64,000 bases of DNA, taken from the NCBI GenBank assembly GCA_037127255.1, contig JBANSL010000004.1, positions 6,076,001 to 6,140,000 of the forward strand, read 5' to 3'. The stretch is from Persicaria tinctoria. Lineage: Eukaryota; Streptophyta; Magnoliopsida; Caryophyllales; Polygonaceae. The translations under genes and the position numbers were made by a program. The notes beneath the pieces are model-generated. The model had not been told where the DNA came from and did no database searches. It saw only the letters and a program-made list of their open reading frames with translations. Positions 23,067-33,221 of the stretch are shown piece after piece; within the stretch, counting starts at the first letter, position 1; every line of letters begins with the position of its first letter.

Positions 23067-23769
23067 TTGTTTTATATACTTCATCCGATTAAATTACTTG
23101 TTCATGATTTGTTTAAGGTGTATGAGTCTTCAATGCCTCAAGCAAAGAAGAAATCAAAGTCTTCATCTTCTTCCGCTCCTAGCAATACAACCACTAGTTT
23201 TAATGAAAGACGAAAAGGAAAACTCATGGATTTTACGAAGTTGTTTGCATCAACCTTCCAAAGTGAAATGGGACATGTTGATTCCGGTTTGAAGAATGAG
23301 ATGGAGAAGTATTTAGAAGAGGCACATGAGGGGATGTCCAACAATTTCAATGTTTTACATTAGTGGATGGACAATCAAAGACGGTATCCTATTCTTTCAA
23401 ATATTGCCCGTGATGTGCTTGCTATACCGGTGACCACTGTTTCTTTTGAGTCGGCTTTTAGTACCGGGGGACGCATTCTCGATTCTTTTCGTACTTCGTT
23501 AACCTCAAGAATGGTGGAAGCTCTTATTTGCACCCAAGATTGGCAACGTGGCACTAACTATTCAGTAGTGATTGAAGAAAACTTGTTAGCATTGGAGGAA
23601 CTAGAAGAAGGTATCCCTTTCTTATACTTGACTATATGAACTTCACTTTATTACTTTAATGTGATTAATTCTCACACGTGTTTTAAATTTAAAACTTATA
23701 GGAATGAAGGAGTTAAGTATTGAGCAACCTCAATTCATTATCGAGGAAGATTATGACTATAGCGTTTGA
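23067..23769 (+). pseudogene. hAT transposase C-terminal part, one in-frame stop, one intron
   Basis: The frame 23067-23610 encodes a serine/lysine-rich stretch and then the hAT dimerisation domain: YPILSNIARDVLAIPVTT, FESAFSTGGRILD, RTSLTSRMVEALICTQDW. A TAG at 23361-23363 interrupts it just where the family has a WW pair (here stop-W), and the same frame continues. A GT-AG intron (23611-23701) leads to a last exon 23702-23769 ending EEDYDYSV. Most of the catalytic DDE portion and the BED finger are absent, so it is a truncated relic of a ricesleeper-like transposase. Confidence 0.88.
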
Positions 23770-24493
23770 TGTATGGAATTATAGAAAAAAAAAGTAATTC
23801 GATTTTTGCTACTTACTAACATTATTGTTCATCTTCATTCTACATATTATCTCTTTTTAACTTCATATTTTCAACTTATGTATGAGATTTTGCTCCCGCG
23901 TTTAGAGATGGAATTTGTACTCATGTAGGTACGTTGTGTTGTTGTTTGTAGTGCTGCATTTTAAGGATGTCGGGCTACTAATGTTTTTGCCTTTTGGGAC
24001 TTTTTGGTTGTGCTACGAACATTCCTACTTCGTTTAGACTTTGGATCTTATGCATGGATTTATGTATGGATTTATTTATGGATTTATGTATGGATCAATG
24101 TATGGATTTATTTTATGTATAGTATGAACTTTATGTAATTGTATTTATGTTATTTTATTGTATTGTATGCACACAATTACACAAACACAACACACACCCA
24201 CTGCATTACATACACAATTACATTTACACTAGGTGCTCAAACTGTACAATGTACACCAAGTACCAACATTACAGAACTACATGCCTCTCAAGCCAGGGAA
24301 AAAAAAAAGAAAAAGGAAAAGGCATTTACCGTATCGGATCGGATAACACGGGTATTCGACACGGAATCGGATACCCGGTTCCTAGCGGTTCATATACGGT
24401 TCGACATATTGCTCTTAAACGGTTCCGGGTATCCGACACGATTAACCGTGTCGTGTCGGATACTCGGTAACGCACACCCCTAGGTGGCACGGG
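23770..24493. other. hAT element 3' region: short tandem repeat and terminal motif
   Basis: At about 24048-24116 'tggatttatgta' units are tandemly repeated. At 24325-24470 CGGAT/ACGGTT motifs recur in both orientations, and CGCACACCCCTA at 24471-24482 matches common hAT termini (TAGGGGTGTGCG in reverse). This is plausibly the right end of the hAT element encoding the transposase relic; I did not find the left end. Confidence 0.5.
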
Positions 24494-25320
24494 CTAGCGC
24501 CTCTTAAAACCCCCGGTCTTACATTTGGTGCCTAGGAGGCCTACCTCTTGGATGATGTCGATGATGTATTTGCATTGACATAGATAGATGCCTTTCGGAG
24601 CTTGTGCAACCTCCACACCAAAAAAATATTTGAGAGGATCGAGATCGTTTATCCTGAAACATTCACAGAGATAAAGCTTAAATTTGGTCACCGCAGTGCC
24701 ATCATTACCACATATAATTAGATCATCAACATAAACCAACACATTGAGTTGGATAAAACCATGATTATATTTGAAAAGGAAATAATCGGAGAGAGATTGA
24801 TGAAAGCCATACCTTTTAAGAGAGTTTGACTGCTCTGTAAACCAACATCAAAGAGCTTGTTTAAGCCAATAAAGAGATTTACGAAGTTTACATACAAGAC
24901 CTACCAAATTAACTAGCTACTAGGAAAGCCCGGAGGAGGTTTCAAGTATAGGACCTCATCCAGACCACCATGTAGGAAACCATTATGGACATTGGGTGGA
25001 GATCCCAATCTTTGATGGATGCAATGGCAAGGGGGGTTTGAGTTGTCACCATTTTGGCCACTAGGGAAAAGGCCTCAGCATAATCAACTCCTTCGACTTG
25101 ACGATTCTCGAGTATCACTAAAAGAGCTTTAGTTTGTATCTTTTAACATAACATCTGATTTGTATTTTATTTTATATATATAGCCACTTGCATCTCAATG
25201 CTCGTTTACCATGAGGTCCATGACGAAGAGGGACCAAAGTCCACGTTTGATTTTCCTCGAGAGCTTTTGTCTCGAGTTTCATGGCATCTCACCAACGTGA
25301 ATATGAACAATCAAGTAACA
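24494..25320 (-). pseudogene. Ty1/Copia reverse transcriptase fragment
   Basis: On the minus strand the sequence encodes Copia RT blocks in broken frames: VEGVDYAEAFSLVAKMVTT near 25090, then MLVYVDDLIICGND with the catalytic YVDD at about 24735, FRINDLDPLKYFFGVEVA and GIYLCQCKYIIDII. No LTRs are visible, and gag, integrase and RNase H are missing. It is a degraded internal fragment. Confidence 0.85.
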
Positions 25321-25344
25321 ACTTATTTTCCTTAAGAGCTTTTG

Positions 25345-25418
25345 TCTCGAGCTCATTTTTAAGCGAGATGAATATGAACAATTAATATTCGACTCATTCG
25401 ACTCAAATAACAACCCTA
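25345..25418 (-). mobile_element. end fragment of the 19.5-kb hAT-like family
   Basis: The end AAATAACAACCCTA is the reverse complement of the left end of the element at 19545, and GAGCTCATTTTTAAG-like sequence precedes it. Only this end is present. Confidence 0.5.
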
Positions 25419-25592
25419 AACTCTAATCAGGATTACATAAATATATTTATATCGATCGATCTAGATTGCACATTACGACACTCCAATTAATATCATCATC
25501 ATCTATCACTAACATTACTTTAGTTACTACATTCGTATTACTTGGCTTTAACTAATTTAGTACCAATTCAACTAGATAATACATACATATTA

Positions 25593-26386
25593 GGGTCCGT
25601 TTGGATTCCCAATGTATTTTAATTATAAGTAAAATACATCGATTAAATTGATAAGTAGATTATAAACATAATTGATTTGATTTTACTTATTTTAAAAAAA
25701 AAGGAAATCAAGTACTGCTATTCTCCATAGTCCAGACTCTAGATGTTTCCCCTTCCCCAGTTCCCTATAGCCCTCGCCGTTAATTTATCGCCGACCACCA
25801 GTTCGTGACGCCCTCCTGCCTGTCGTTCACCGGTCGGCGCCGGCGCAGCAGAGCCACCGACACCAACCTGACCATCACCGTCCTCGCCTTTGTCTGACGG
25901 GCATCGCCGGTCGCCTCACTTTCGATCTCCACCTTCCTACCTCACCATCGAGAACCACTCCACTCGCCGGACCTCTAAAGTCGATGCTTGCTCCTCCTCC
26001 GATAGTCCGACCACCACCTCGCCGGATCCCTAAGCCAGAGCCACACCACCTCTCTCGAACGTCGGATTTCGAATCAAATTTTAGTATACGGTGGTTTTTC
26101 CCCTAAATCTACTCTCTGCGGTTGATGTTTAGCCATAAATCAACACCCATGAATTCAAGATTCAGATCTAAAAAGGGATAGAGAATGGAAGTATTGATAG
26201 AAATTCTATTCCTAATTTCACTCTTCTGGTTTTAATTTGGTTGAAGTGGGGAAGAAGAACCCCATATAATAAAATCATTATAATTCATTTTAGAAAAGTC
26301 TCATCCAAACACTACTTATTTTTTAAATGTATTATAAACTAAATACATGTATTATAAACATAATACATGGGAATCCAAACAGACCC
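25593..26386. mobile_element. PIF/Harbinger-type element, 794 bp, carrying GC-rich cargo
   Basis: Ends GGGTCCGTTTGGATTCCCA and, from the right, GGGTCTGTTTGGATTCCCA form a nearly perfect terminal inverted repeat, flanked by TTA on both sides (25590-25592 and 26387-26389), the Harbinger target duplication. The outer 150 bp are AT-rich, but 25765-26085 is strongly GC-rich and exon-like (many CGCCGG, CACC). This suggests a captured host fragment (Pack-type), whose source I cannot identify. Confidence 0.87.
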
Positions 26387-26475
26387 TTAGTATATTACTA
26401 GCTACATGATCTATTTCATGGGTTTGGAAACAGACGGCGTCGTTTCACACAAAGCTAATAAAAGCAATAAACACA

Positions 26476-26586
26476 GGCGCGCCATTTCAAAGGCGGGGCG
26501 CAAAATTCCAATGCCACGCTGGCAATCCTCGCCATTTCCATTCGGCCAATCAGAACGCTTGAACGCTTGATCGCTTCCTATATAAG
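26476..26586 (+). promoter_or_regulatory. H2A.X promoter: E2F-like sites, CCAAT box, TATA box
   Basis: Upstream of the H2A.X ATG are GGCGCGCC (26476-26483), a GGCGGGGCGCAAAA block (26492-26505; E2F-like on the minus strand), CCAAT (26546-26550) and TATATAAG (26579-26586). Such elements fit S-phase histone expression; factor binding is inferred. A (CT)n microsatellite lies in the 5' UTR at 26668-26693. Confidence 0.65.
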
Positions 26587-26724
26587 AAAACCCGCAAATT
26601 CCTCCGAATCGCCAGGTTCTCTCGTCCGCTTCAGTATCCATCGGACCATCACTGCAAAACCAGTCGATCTCTCTCTCTCTCTCTCTCTCTCTCCGTTAGG
26701 GTTTCGGAGTCCAAATTTCTGAAG

Positions 26725-27246
26725 ATGAGCAGCAAAGATGGCGGAGCTACCAAAGGCGGGCGCGGTAACCTCAAATCCACGAAGTCAGTCTCTAGGTCTC
26801 ACAAGGCCGGTCTTCAGTTTCCGGTCGGACGAATCGCCCGATTTCTCAAAGCCGGCAAGTACGCCGAGCGCGTCGGCTCTGGATCTCCGGTTTACCTCTC
26901 CGCGGTGCTCGAGTATCTCGCCGCAGAGGTATTCTCTTTATCCTTTCGTTAATTGAGATGGAAATTTTGATCTCGAATGATCGAATTGCCTCTGATGTCG
27001 TTTGCGATTGATTTGGCTCCGCAGGTTTTGGAGTTGGCCGGGAACGCCGCAAGAGACAACAAGAAAAACAGGATCATTCCTCGCCACATACAACTGGCTG
27101 TGAGGAACGACGAAGAGCTGAGCAAATTGCTTGGATCTGTCACGATTGCCAATGGCGGTGTTATGCCGAACATCAACCAGATCTTGTTGCCGAAGAAGAT
27201 GGGGAAGGAAAAGGGACAAATCGGTTCTGCATCACAGGAGTTTTAG
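26725..27246 (+). CDS. histone H2A.X
   Basis: Two exons, 26725-26928 and 27025-27246, separated by a 96-bp intron, encode 141 aa. The histone fold is complete: [61 protein letters not shown] and [12 protein letters not shown]. The C-terminus ends SQEF, the H2A.X motif whose serine is phosphorylated by ATM/ATR near double-strand breaks. H2A.Z and the long SPKK-tailed plant H2A.W are excluded by the tail. Asn replaces the more usual Thr in DNKKNR. The protein acts in the nucleosome in the nucleus. Confidence 0.96.
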
Positions 27247-28090
27247 ATTGGCGTGTTTCATTGTATATGTAGCTTGATAGAGATCATCACTGGTGCTATG
27301 CTTGTTTGGTTTTACGATATTGCAATTCTCATTCATTGTTTGAATGAAGCTTTCAGTCATATAATTGATTCAGTTTGTTGATCTGAAATTTCTACTTTGA
27401 TATCAAAACCGTTATCAATAAGTGACTGAGCTTGCTTGATGTCTTTGGAGTTGGTACTGGCAACTGCAAGATGGAACGGTTCCATCATGGAACTGTTTTT
27501 ACTCCATTAATCCATGGAACTTCCATGGAAGCTACTGTTGTTTGTTTGAAGGAGATGTGCACATACATCAACTATGAATTATGTAACTATGTTCATGTTC
27601 AAACATTCAAACAACTGCATCCACTAATTCCTGAATTTCTTCCATGTGAAAATCTCACAAATTTCTTCTTTATGGAAAGGATAAAATGTTTGGGTTAAAC
27701 CATGACTAAACCCTAAACTTCTGTAGACACCTGCAATTTCAATTGAAACGCAGAAATCAATTCAATACTCCAAAAGGCTGACACCATCGGGAATCATACA
27801 GAAACTCTAACCTGCCCAAACATTGACAACATATACGCTTGAGGGCTGACTCTACTCCTTCCATGGCTTCCAACCCCTTTGCTTAGCAGCTCACCGAGCA
27901 CACACTGAACATCTCCAAAGTGCGGAAAATTTTCCTCCTAAAATGGAACAAATCAAACTCAATCAACAAAGCACCAATTCATTTTTAACTGCAGCAGATA
28001 CAAAAGGGAAAAAATTAGTGAACTTGGTGGTATTACTTGAGGAGGGTCAATAAAGGATCAATAAAATACAGGATAAGAATAGGCCAAGAA
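27247..28090. other. H2A.X 3' flank and intergenic region, no gene recognised
   Basis: The first 100-200 bp probably hold the H2A.X 3' UTR. The open frame 27432-27698 has no known domain and lies in AT-rich sequence. No terminal repeats were found. Confidence 0.45.
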
Positions 28091-28162
28091 GGGCATTTGG
28101 TCTAGTGGTATGATTCTCGCTTAGGGTGCGAGAGGTCCCGAGTTCAATTCTCGGAATGCCCC
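28091..28162 (+). tRNA. tRNA-Pro(AGG)
   Basis: The 72-nt sequence folds as a cloverleaf: acceptor GGGCATT pairs with AATGCCC, anticodon stem CTCGC/GCGAG encloses TTAGGGT with anticodon AGG, and the T arm CCGAG/CTCGG encloses TTCAATT. Internal A box TGGTCTAGTGG and B box AGTTCAATTC are intact. There is no intron, and CCA is not encoded, as in eukaryotic nuclear genes. It decodes proline CCU (and by inosine CCC/CCA). Confidence 0.96.
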
Positions 28163-28165
28163 AAA

Positions 28166-28172
28166 TTTTTTT
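28166..28172 (+). terminator. RNA polymerase III terminator of tRNA-Pro
   Basis: A run of seven T residues begins four bases after the tRNA end, the standard pol III stop signal. Confidence 0.85.
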
Positions 28173-29050
28173 ACAACGGTTACATGTGGTATATGTCAGT
28201 CGAAGCTTTCCACATGGGTAGTCCTACTTCTTACATCTCCATAGGGTGGTTGTTGATTTTCTTGCGAGTTATGTTTTTAATTTAAAAGCTAGGGTTCCTA
28301 TATTAGTGTCTCCTCCCTCAGTGTCAATGGCTTCTGTGGGAGTTGTTTAGATCCATGGTGTATTTGTGTTGGGCATTAGCCTAGTTTGAAGCGAACGATA
28401 AGAAATTGAAAGGAATAAAATGCACAATCAAGTGGACATGAAGATGATAAGTGTAGTTTGAAAGTCCTTTTTAAGTTTAACTACTAGAAGCAATATCCCT
28501 CTACAAAACTAGGTGTTCCACCAAGTCATTGAGCAAGCACTAGAAATAAACCCCCTATATTGACATCACTGGAACAATAGTCAATCCTTCAGGAACCAAT
28601 TGATTGCAGAGTGAACTCTTTGAGCTCATTCTTGACCTTTTGAGCTCATTCTTGACCTTTCTTTCACTGTTGTATAAATGCTCCTCATTTAGGGAATTCG
28701 GAGAGCTAGGTTAATATCTTTCGTATTGAATTGCTTACCGTTTGTTCTATACACCTGCAGCATAAATGACTCCATTCAAGATGTACAATAAGTGTACCAT
28801 TTTAGAACAGAAGACATGCCGTAGGCGCTTTCAAAGCTTTCGGAAATTCTAGCCTATTTATGGCATCCCTTAGCATGAAAAGATATGGGACTAAGCAATG
28901 GCCAGCCCTCAGATGAAGATGGCATCGGCAGGGCGGTATTTGGGCTAAATTTCACAATTGATCCAGTCATTCTCCATTGACACACACAAAATGTGACTGC
29001 TACACGATTTTAAGGAATACCGCGAAATGGCAAGTCATGAAGAGAAGTTT
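28173..29050. other. intergenic, no gene recognised
   Basis: A 19-bp unit 'gagctcattcttgacctt' is tandemly duplicated at about 28620-28659. No exon or transposon end was recognised up to the TRIM target duplication at 29051. Confidence 0.45.
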
Positions 29051-29055
29051 CCCAA

Positions 29056-29502
29056 TGTTGAGATGTGAATGAGACCATATTAAGCCTACCATATTAGTCG
29101 GTGGGCTACTCCTTCTATTGCCAATTGGTTTTAGAATGGCACCTCACTCGGCTTGTGTGCTAGGCTACTAGCGCATGTGCGCTTGTGCACACGACCCCCA
29201 GTCATCGGTCCGGGTCGGACTTTGATATGGTATCAGAGCGGTTAGCCTAACGGCCCGTGTCGATCCTGGTCTGGGTTACCCAGTTGTCCAAGTCTCAACT
29301 AGATGGTCATTCCTAGTTGGACTTGCGGGGGCGTGTTGAGATGTGAATGAGACCATATTAAGCCTACTATATTAGTCGATGGGCTACTCCTATTGCCAAT
29401 TGGTTTTAGAATGGAACCTCACTCGGCTTGTGTGCTAGCCTACTAGCGCATGTGCGCCTATGCACACGACCCCCAGTCATCGGTCCGAGTTGGACTTTGA
29501 TA
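29056..29502 (+). mobile_element. TRIM (terminal-repeat retrotransposon in miniature), complete, 447 bp
   Basis: Two LTRs of 172 bp (29056-29227) and 169 bp (29334-29502) both begin TGTTGAGATGTG and end GGACTTTGATA; a few substitutions and small indels separate them. Immediately after LTR 1 is TGGTATCAGAGC (29228-29239), the primer-binding site complementary to initiator tRNA-Met. A purine-rich GCGGGGGCG tract precedes LTR 2. The internal region is only 106 bp and non-coding. CCCAA flanks both sides (29051-29055, 29503-29507). The LTRs end in TA instead of the canonical CA. Movement would need enzymes from an autonomous element in trans. Confidence 0.95.
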
Positions 29503-29507
29503 CCCAA

Positions 29508-29921
29508 GTTGGTCTTCCTATTAGGTATGCACCGTTTTGTGATTATGCTATTACATTTTATATACGTCTTTCCCTTTAGAAGGACAATAGCATTACACTA
29601 GTGTGTATCGTCACTACCCGTGTGCACATCGAGTTTACATAAGCACAGGATGAATTTGTCTTCCTAAAATATCACAACTTCACAATTAAAAAACACCCAC
29701 CAAGCAATCCAGACAGAGAATCCATACTCAAATCAGAAAGAGGACTAAAAAATGTAAACTAATTTTCAAACTTTATAAATAGATAGAAACTGAGGAAAAT
29801 GTTCAAACATTCTGACACTGAGTTATGAAACTGGAAACATGAAATGACTAGATTCTGGTCTACATGGCAAATAACTCACTTCACCGCATACATCCACACA
29901 CGATTACTCTTATTATACCGC
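29508..29921. other. intergenic and probable ACP 3' UTR
   Basis: The last 100-200 bp upstream of 29922 are probably the 3' UTR of the minus-strand ACP gene. Nothing else recognised. Confidence 0.4.
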
Positions 29922-31005
29922 CTACTTCTTTTCAATGAGCTTCTCAATCAGATCAGCGGCATCCTGAACAGTCGTGATGCTCTGGGCGCTCTCCTCCTCG
30001 ACGCTGATATCAAACTCCTCCTCAAGCCCCATCACAATCTCAACCTACAATGACAATTGCCAACAATCATCAGAACTTAACCAAAAGCCAAGACATTTGA
30101 TGTATAAGCATGAGTCTTTTTTGCTTACAGTGTCCAAAGAATCAGCTCCAAGTGTGGCGAATGTCGAATCACCGGTAACCGGAGTCTCATCTGACAACGC
30201 AAGCTGCTTCTTCACTATTTTACATACCTTTTCAACTGTCTCAGGCTTGGCCTGCCCATCCACATAAATCACAAAACTTTGTAAATCATAAAAGCAGTTG
30301 ACAGTGCAGAAGTGCAGATAGTACAATGTACAGGAAAAAGACAAAGCCGAAACACATACAGCACAAGAGATTCTCAATCGCAGGGGAGCTCTCTGGAATG
30401 CCGGCTTGCTTGTTCTCCAGAACGCAACAGATGGCTTTAGACCATTGCTGCTACCCGTAATCTGTCCAGAGATATCACGAATCTCTAATTAGCGCGGAGA
30501 GTTTAAATGCATATACTAGTAGTCTCAATCAAGGAGACTCTCTCAGATCATCTCAAAACACAGTTCATGCAGGAGATTCAGGAGCAACAATCATAAAATT
30601 GATCAAATCAAGGGTAAGCCAGTAGCTAAGCAAGTGAAAAAACAACAACTATGCTATCAAGATAAGAAGATCTAGGAGAAAAGTGATCTAGACAGTCCAA
30701 ATCATGACAAGATCTCCAAATATCCGAAATCCGAAAAGAAATTCGTAGCTTTCCGCATGGATCTCGTTCGCTGAACATAAAATCATAAACTAGAAATTAT
30801 GAAAATCAAAACAGATATGAATTCCACAACAACAACAGAAAACGTAATCTCAAAATGACAGGACTGGTCTAATTAGAAAAACACACGACACAGTGAAGAT
30901 CAAATCAGCAGCAAAAAGGCGTAGATCGAGGAAGAGAAAGAGCGATACCGAGCTCTGGATGAGCGGACGGGAGAAGGAGATCGAAGCGGCGGCCATGGAA
31001 GCCAT
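29922..31005 (-). CDS. plastid acyl carrier protein
   Basis: Four minus-strand exons, 31005-30949, 30461-30360, 30251-30129 and 30044-29922, join in frame into 134 aa with GT-AG introns. The N-terminal half ([19 protein letters not shown], then basic, Ser/Arg-rich sequence ending ISCA) looks like a chloroplast transit peptide. The mature domain starts near [13 protein letters not shown] and contains GADSLDT, whose serine receives 4'-phosphopantetheine, then [13 protein letters not shown]. The protein carries acyl chains for type II fatty acid synthesis in plastids. A second ATG lies three codons downstream. No lesion was found. Confidence 0.96.
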
Positions 31006-31104
31006 AGAATTTCAGAGAGCGTGAGTGGAGATTTGGGGGAGGGTGACGGAGAACACGAAGAGTGTGATAGCGATTTGCGGAGAAACAGCTCACAAGAGCA
31101 GTTG

Positions 31105-31113
31105 TTATATATA
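31105..31113 (-). promoter_or_regulatory. TATA box of the ACP gene
   Basis: Read on the minus strand, TATATATAA lies about 100 nt upstream of the ACP start codon at 31005, a plausible core promoter position. Confidence 0.6.
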
Positions 31114-31361
31114 CTGAGAGGAGAGATCTATCTACCCACTGAAAGGAGTTATGATCTCGTTAGGCCCGCAGTTTCACATGTTTAAAATGGGCCGGGCCTT
31201 ATGGGCCTGCTAGACATTGGGCCCATTATCGTTATTCGTCATCATTTTACATGTTCCACTCAATTTTGAATTTTTTTATATTGCTATGAATCCCGGACGA
31301 GTTTGCATAAAAACTTAAAAAGGTTCATAGCTAGACTGACTGACCACCGAAGTAAAAAATT

Positions 31362-32829
31362 TCCTTTCAAAAGGGGTTGGGGGCCTGAAACCCTTTTTTG
31401 AGAAAAACAACGCGCACGCGCCCCCAATCAAGGAGGTTCTCCTCCTCCGGCTTCAATTCCGTTGTGCACCACCACCATCTCAACTCCCTGTGCGTCTCCT
31501 CCGACCTCCTCCTGAGCCCTTCTCGGCGAGCTTGGTTTCTGAGCCATCTTCCCCGGCTTGTTGCCTCGCTTACCCCGTCTACGTGTCCTCCAAAGCGTCG
31601 CCGTCTATCTCACTCGTCGAACCCTCCTGGCGTTCTATATTCCCACACTCCTATCTCAAATCTCCTGTGAAGATTGCACACCCAAATTCCTCCTGATTTG
31701 ATGAGTTTGCCCCCAAATCTTGTTTTGGTTTTGAGTTCTTGCTCAATTCCCTAACCCCCAATTTCGGTCGTCAGGTCTTCGTTTCGATTCGATTCGATTG
31801 AGTCACCAACTCACCATGGTCTTCCCTCCCCCTGATCACCATCGGCTTTCTGATTTTCCCCTTGGCCTTGTTATTTCCTCTGGTCACCCAGTGTCACCGT
31901 CGACTTTCGTTTCTTGGTTGAGCATACAATTTATTGGTCGTCGCTCATCCATCCAGTGTATTCCGGTCGGGGTGGTGGAGATTTGGGGGTCCCCTTTGCT
32001 CGCCCCGTCAAGGGTGGCTCCTCCTCGCCGCTTCTCTTGGCTATTGGCTCTCGGCCGGTGTGCTGAGCAGTCGGGCTTTGTCCTCTCCAACCTGTTGCGG
32101 AAGATGTTGCTTTGGGCCCAAGGCTTATCCTTGGGCCCGAAGCGGCCCAATAACGTGTGCTTCGGGCTCGAGGCAGCCCAAACATTAAAAAAAAAAATTA
32201 AAAATTCAACTGAGGTTACAATTACAAATTTTACCCTTTGGGTTTTATCAAGAACCCGATTCGGATTCTTAATATTGTGCCGAAAGGGTTTTGAGTATAA
32301 CCACCCGAAAGGATTTGAGAAAATCCCGCAAGGGCTTGTTGATACTTTGGTATGTGAAAGCTTGATGGCGTTTTGTTCGAGCAGTTTGTGGCTCTGCTTC
32401 CGATGTTTTTAGGAGATCTTCTGCTTGGTTGAGGGGCATGGAGTCTGTAGTCGGGTCTGGCTGGGGTCGAGGTGGTGCGCTTAAGGCGACTCCGTGTTCG
32501 GGATAGAGTTTCCTTGGAGTTCGTCTGCACTACCCACATGAGTTAGTGTCCTGCTGTACTACTGGCCCGCGGTGCTACTGTTCGGTGGTGCTTGGCTGCG
32601 TTCTTCGGTGGCTTCCTCAGCTGTTCGGGTGTTTGGTCTTCTTGGAACGTTTGTAGTAGAGTTTATTTCTGTTAGGTTCACTACGCTTGTTATTTGTATT
32701 TCTGTTTTTAGGTTATTCTGTTAGACGGTTCGCCGTCTGCCGACTTCGGTTGGCCTCTCGATGAGTCAGACCTGTCTGACCTTCGAATTTTTACCTAATC
32801 AAAAAAAAAAAAAAAAAATCCTTTCAAAA
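31362..32829 (+). mobile_element. non-autonomous LINE-like retroposon with 11-bp target duplication
   Basis: TCCTTTCAAAA occurs at 31362-31372 and 32819-32829, bracketing a 1,446-bp body (31373-32818) that ends in an 18-A tail. The last ~90 bp before the tail (GACGGTTCGCCGTCTGCCGA.., then CCTAATC plus A run) match the 3' end of the minus-strand element at 11.6-12.0 kb. The 5' part is GC-rich and starts GGGGTTGGGGGCC. The longest frame (31798-32412, 204 aa) shows no endonuclease, RT or zinc knuckle. I read it as an internally deleted LINE or a LINE-mobilised composite. Confidence 0.82.
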
Positions 32830-33218
32830 AGCCTTATTGATGGCACTCTCACAAAAATAAGACTGAAATAAAGAAATAGACATACATCCTTTGTAATCAC
32901 GCATTCACGCTGATGAAGACTCAACACATATTTACGGATTTACCGGGTGTCAAACAATCTTAATGAGTTCGAAAACTACCAACCTGAACTTCAATCAGAA
33001 AATTATGCTTCCTGTGCATCTGGTATAAAGAATTATTATTTCAAAAGTGAAAAGGACTTCGTTGAAATGTCAAACTCCATTTACTAGAGCAATAACTGCA
33101 TATCCAGATGCCAATACCATCTTCCAAGTCTAACTTTACATGCATTGACAAACTCTTGAACAAAATCGGTCAGTTAATAACAATATAAATCAAGTGCAGC
33201 GGCAACATAATTAAATCA
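32830..33218. other. intergenic or former intron sequence, no gene recognised
   Basis: No exon could be supported. It may be the continuation of the intron of the NAD(P)-binding gene fragment at 35.2 kb, interrupted by the TIR element. Confidence 0.35.
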
Positions 33219-33221
33219 TCA

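Noticed and set aside
31798..32412. 204-aa open frame in the LINE-like element
   Set aside because: No family motif was recognised, and the surrounding GC-rich sequence is open in several frames on both strands; kept only as part of the element.
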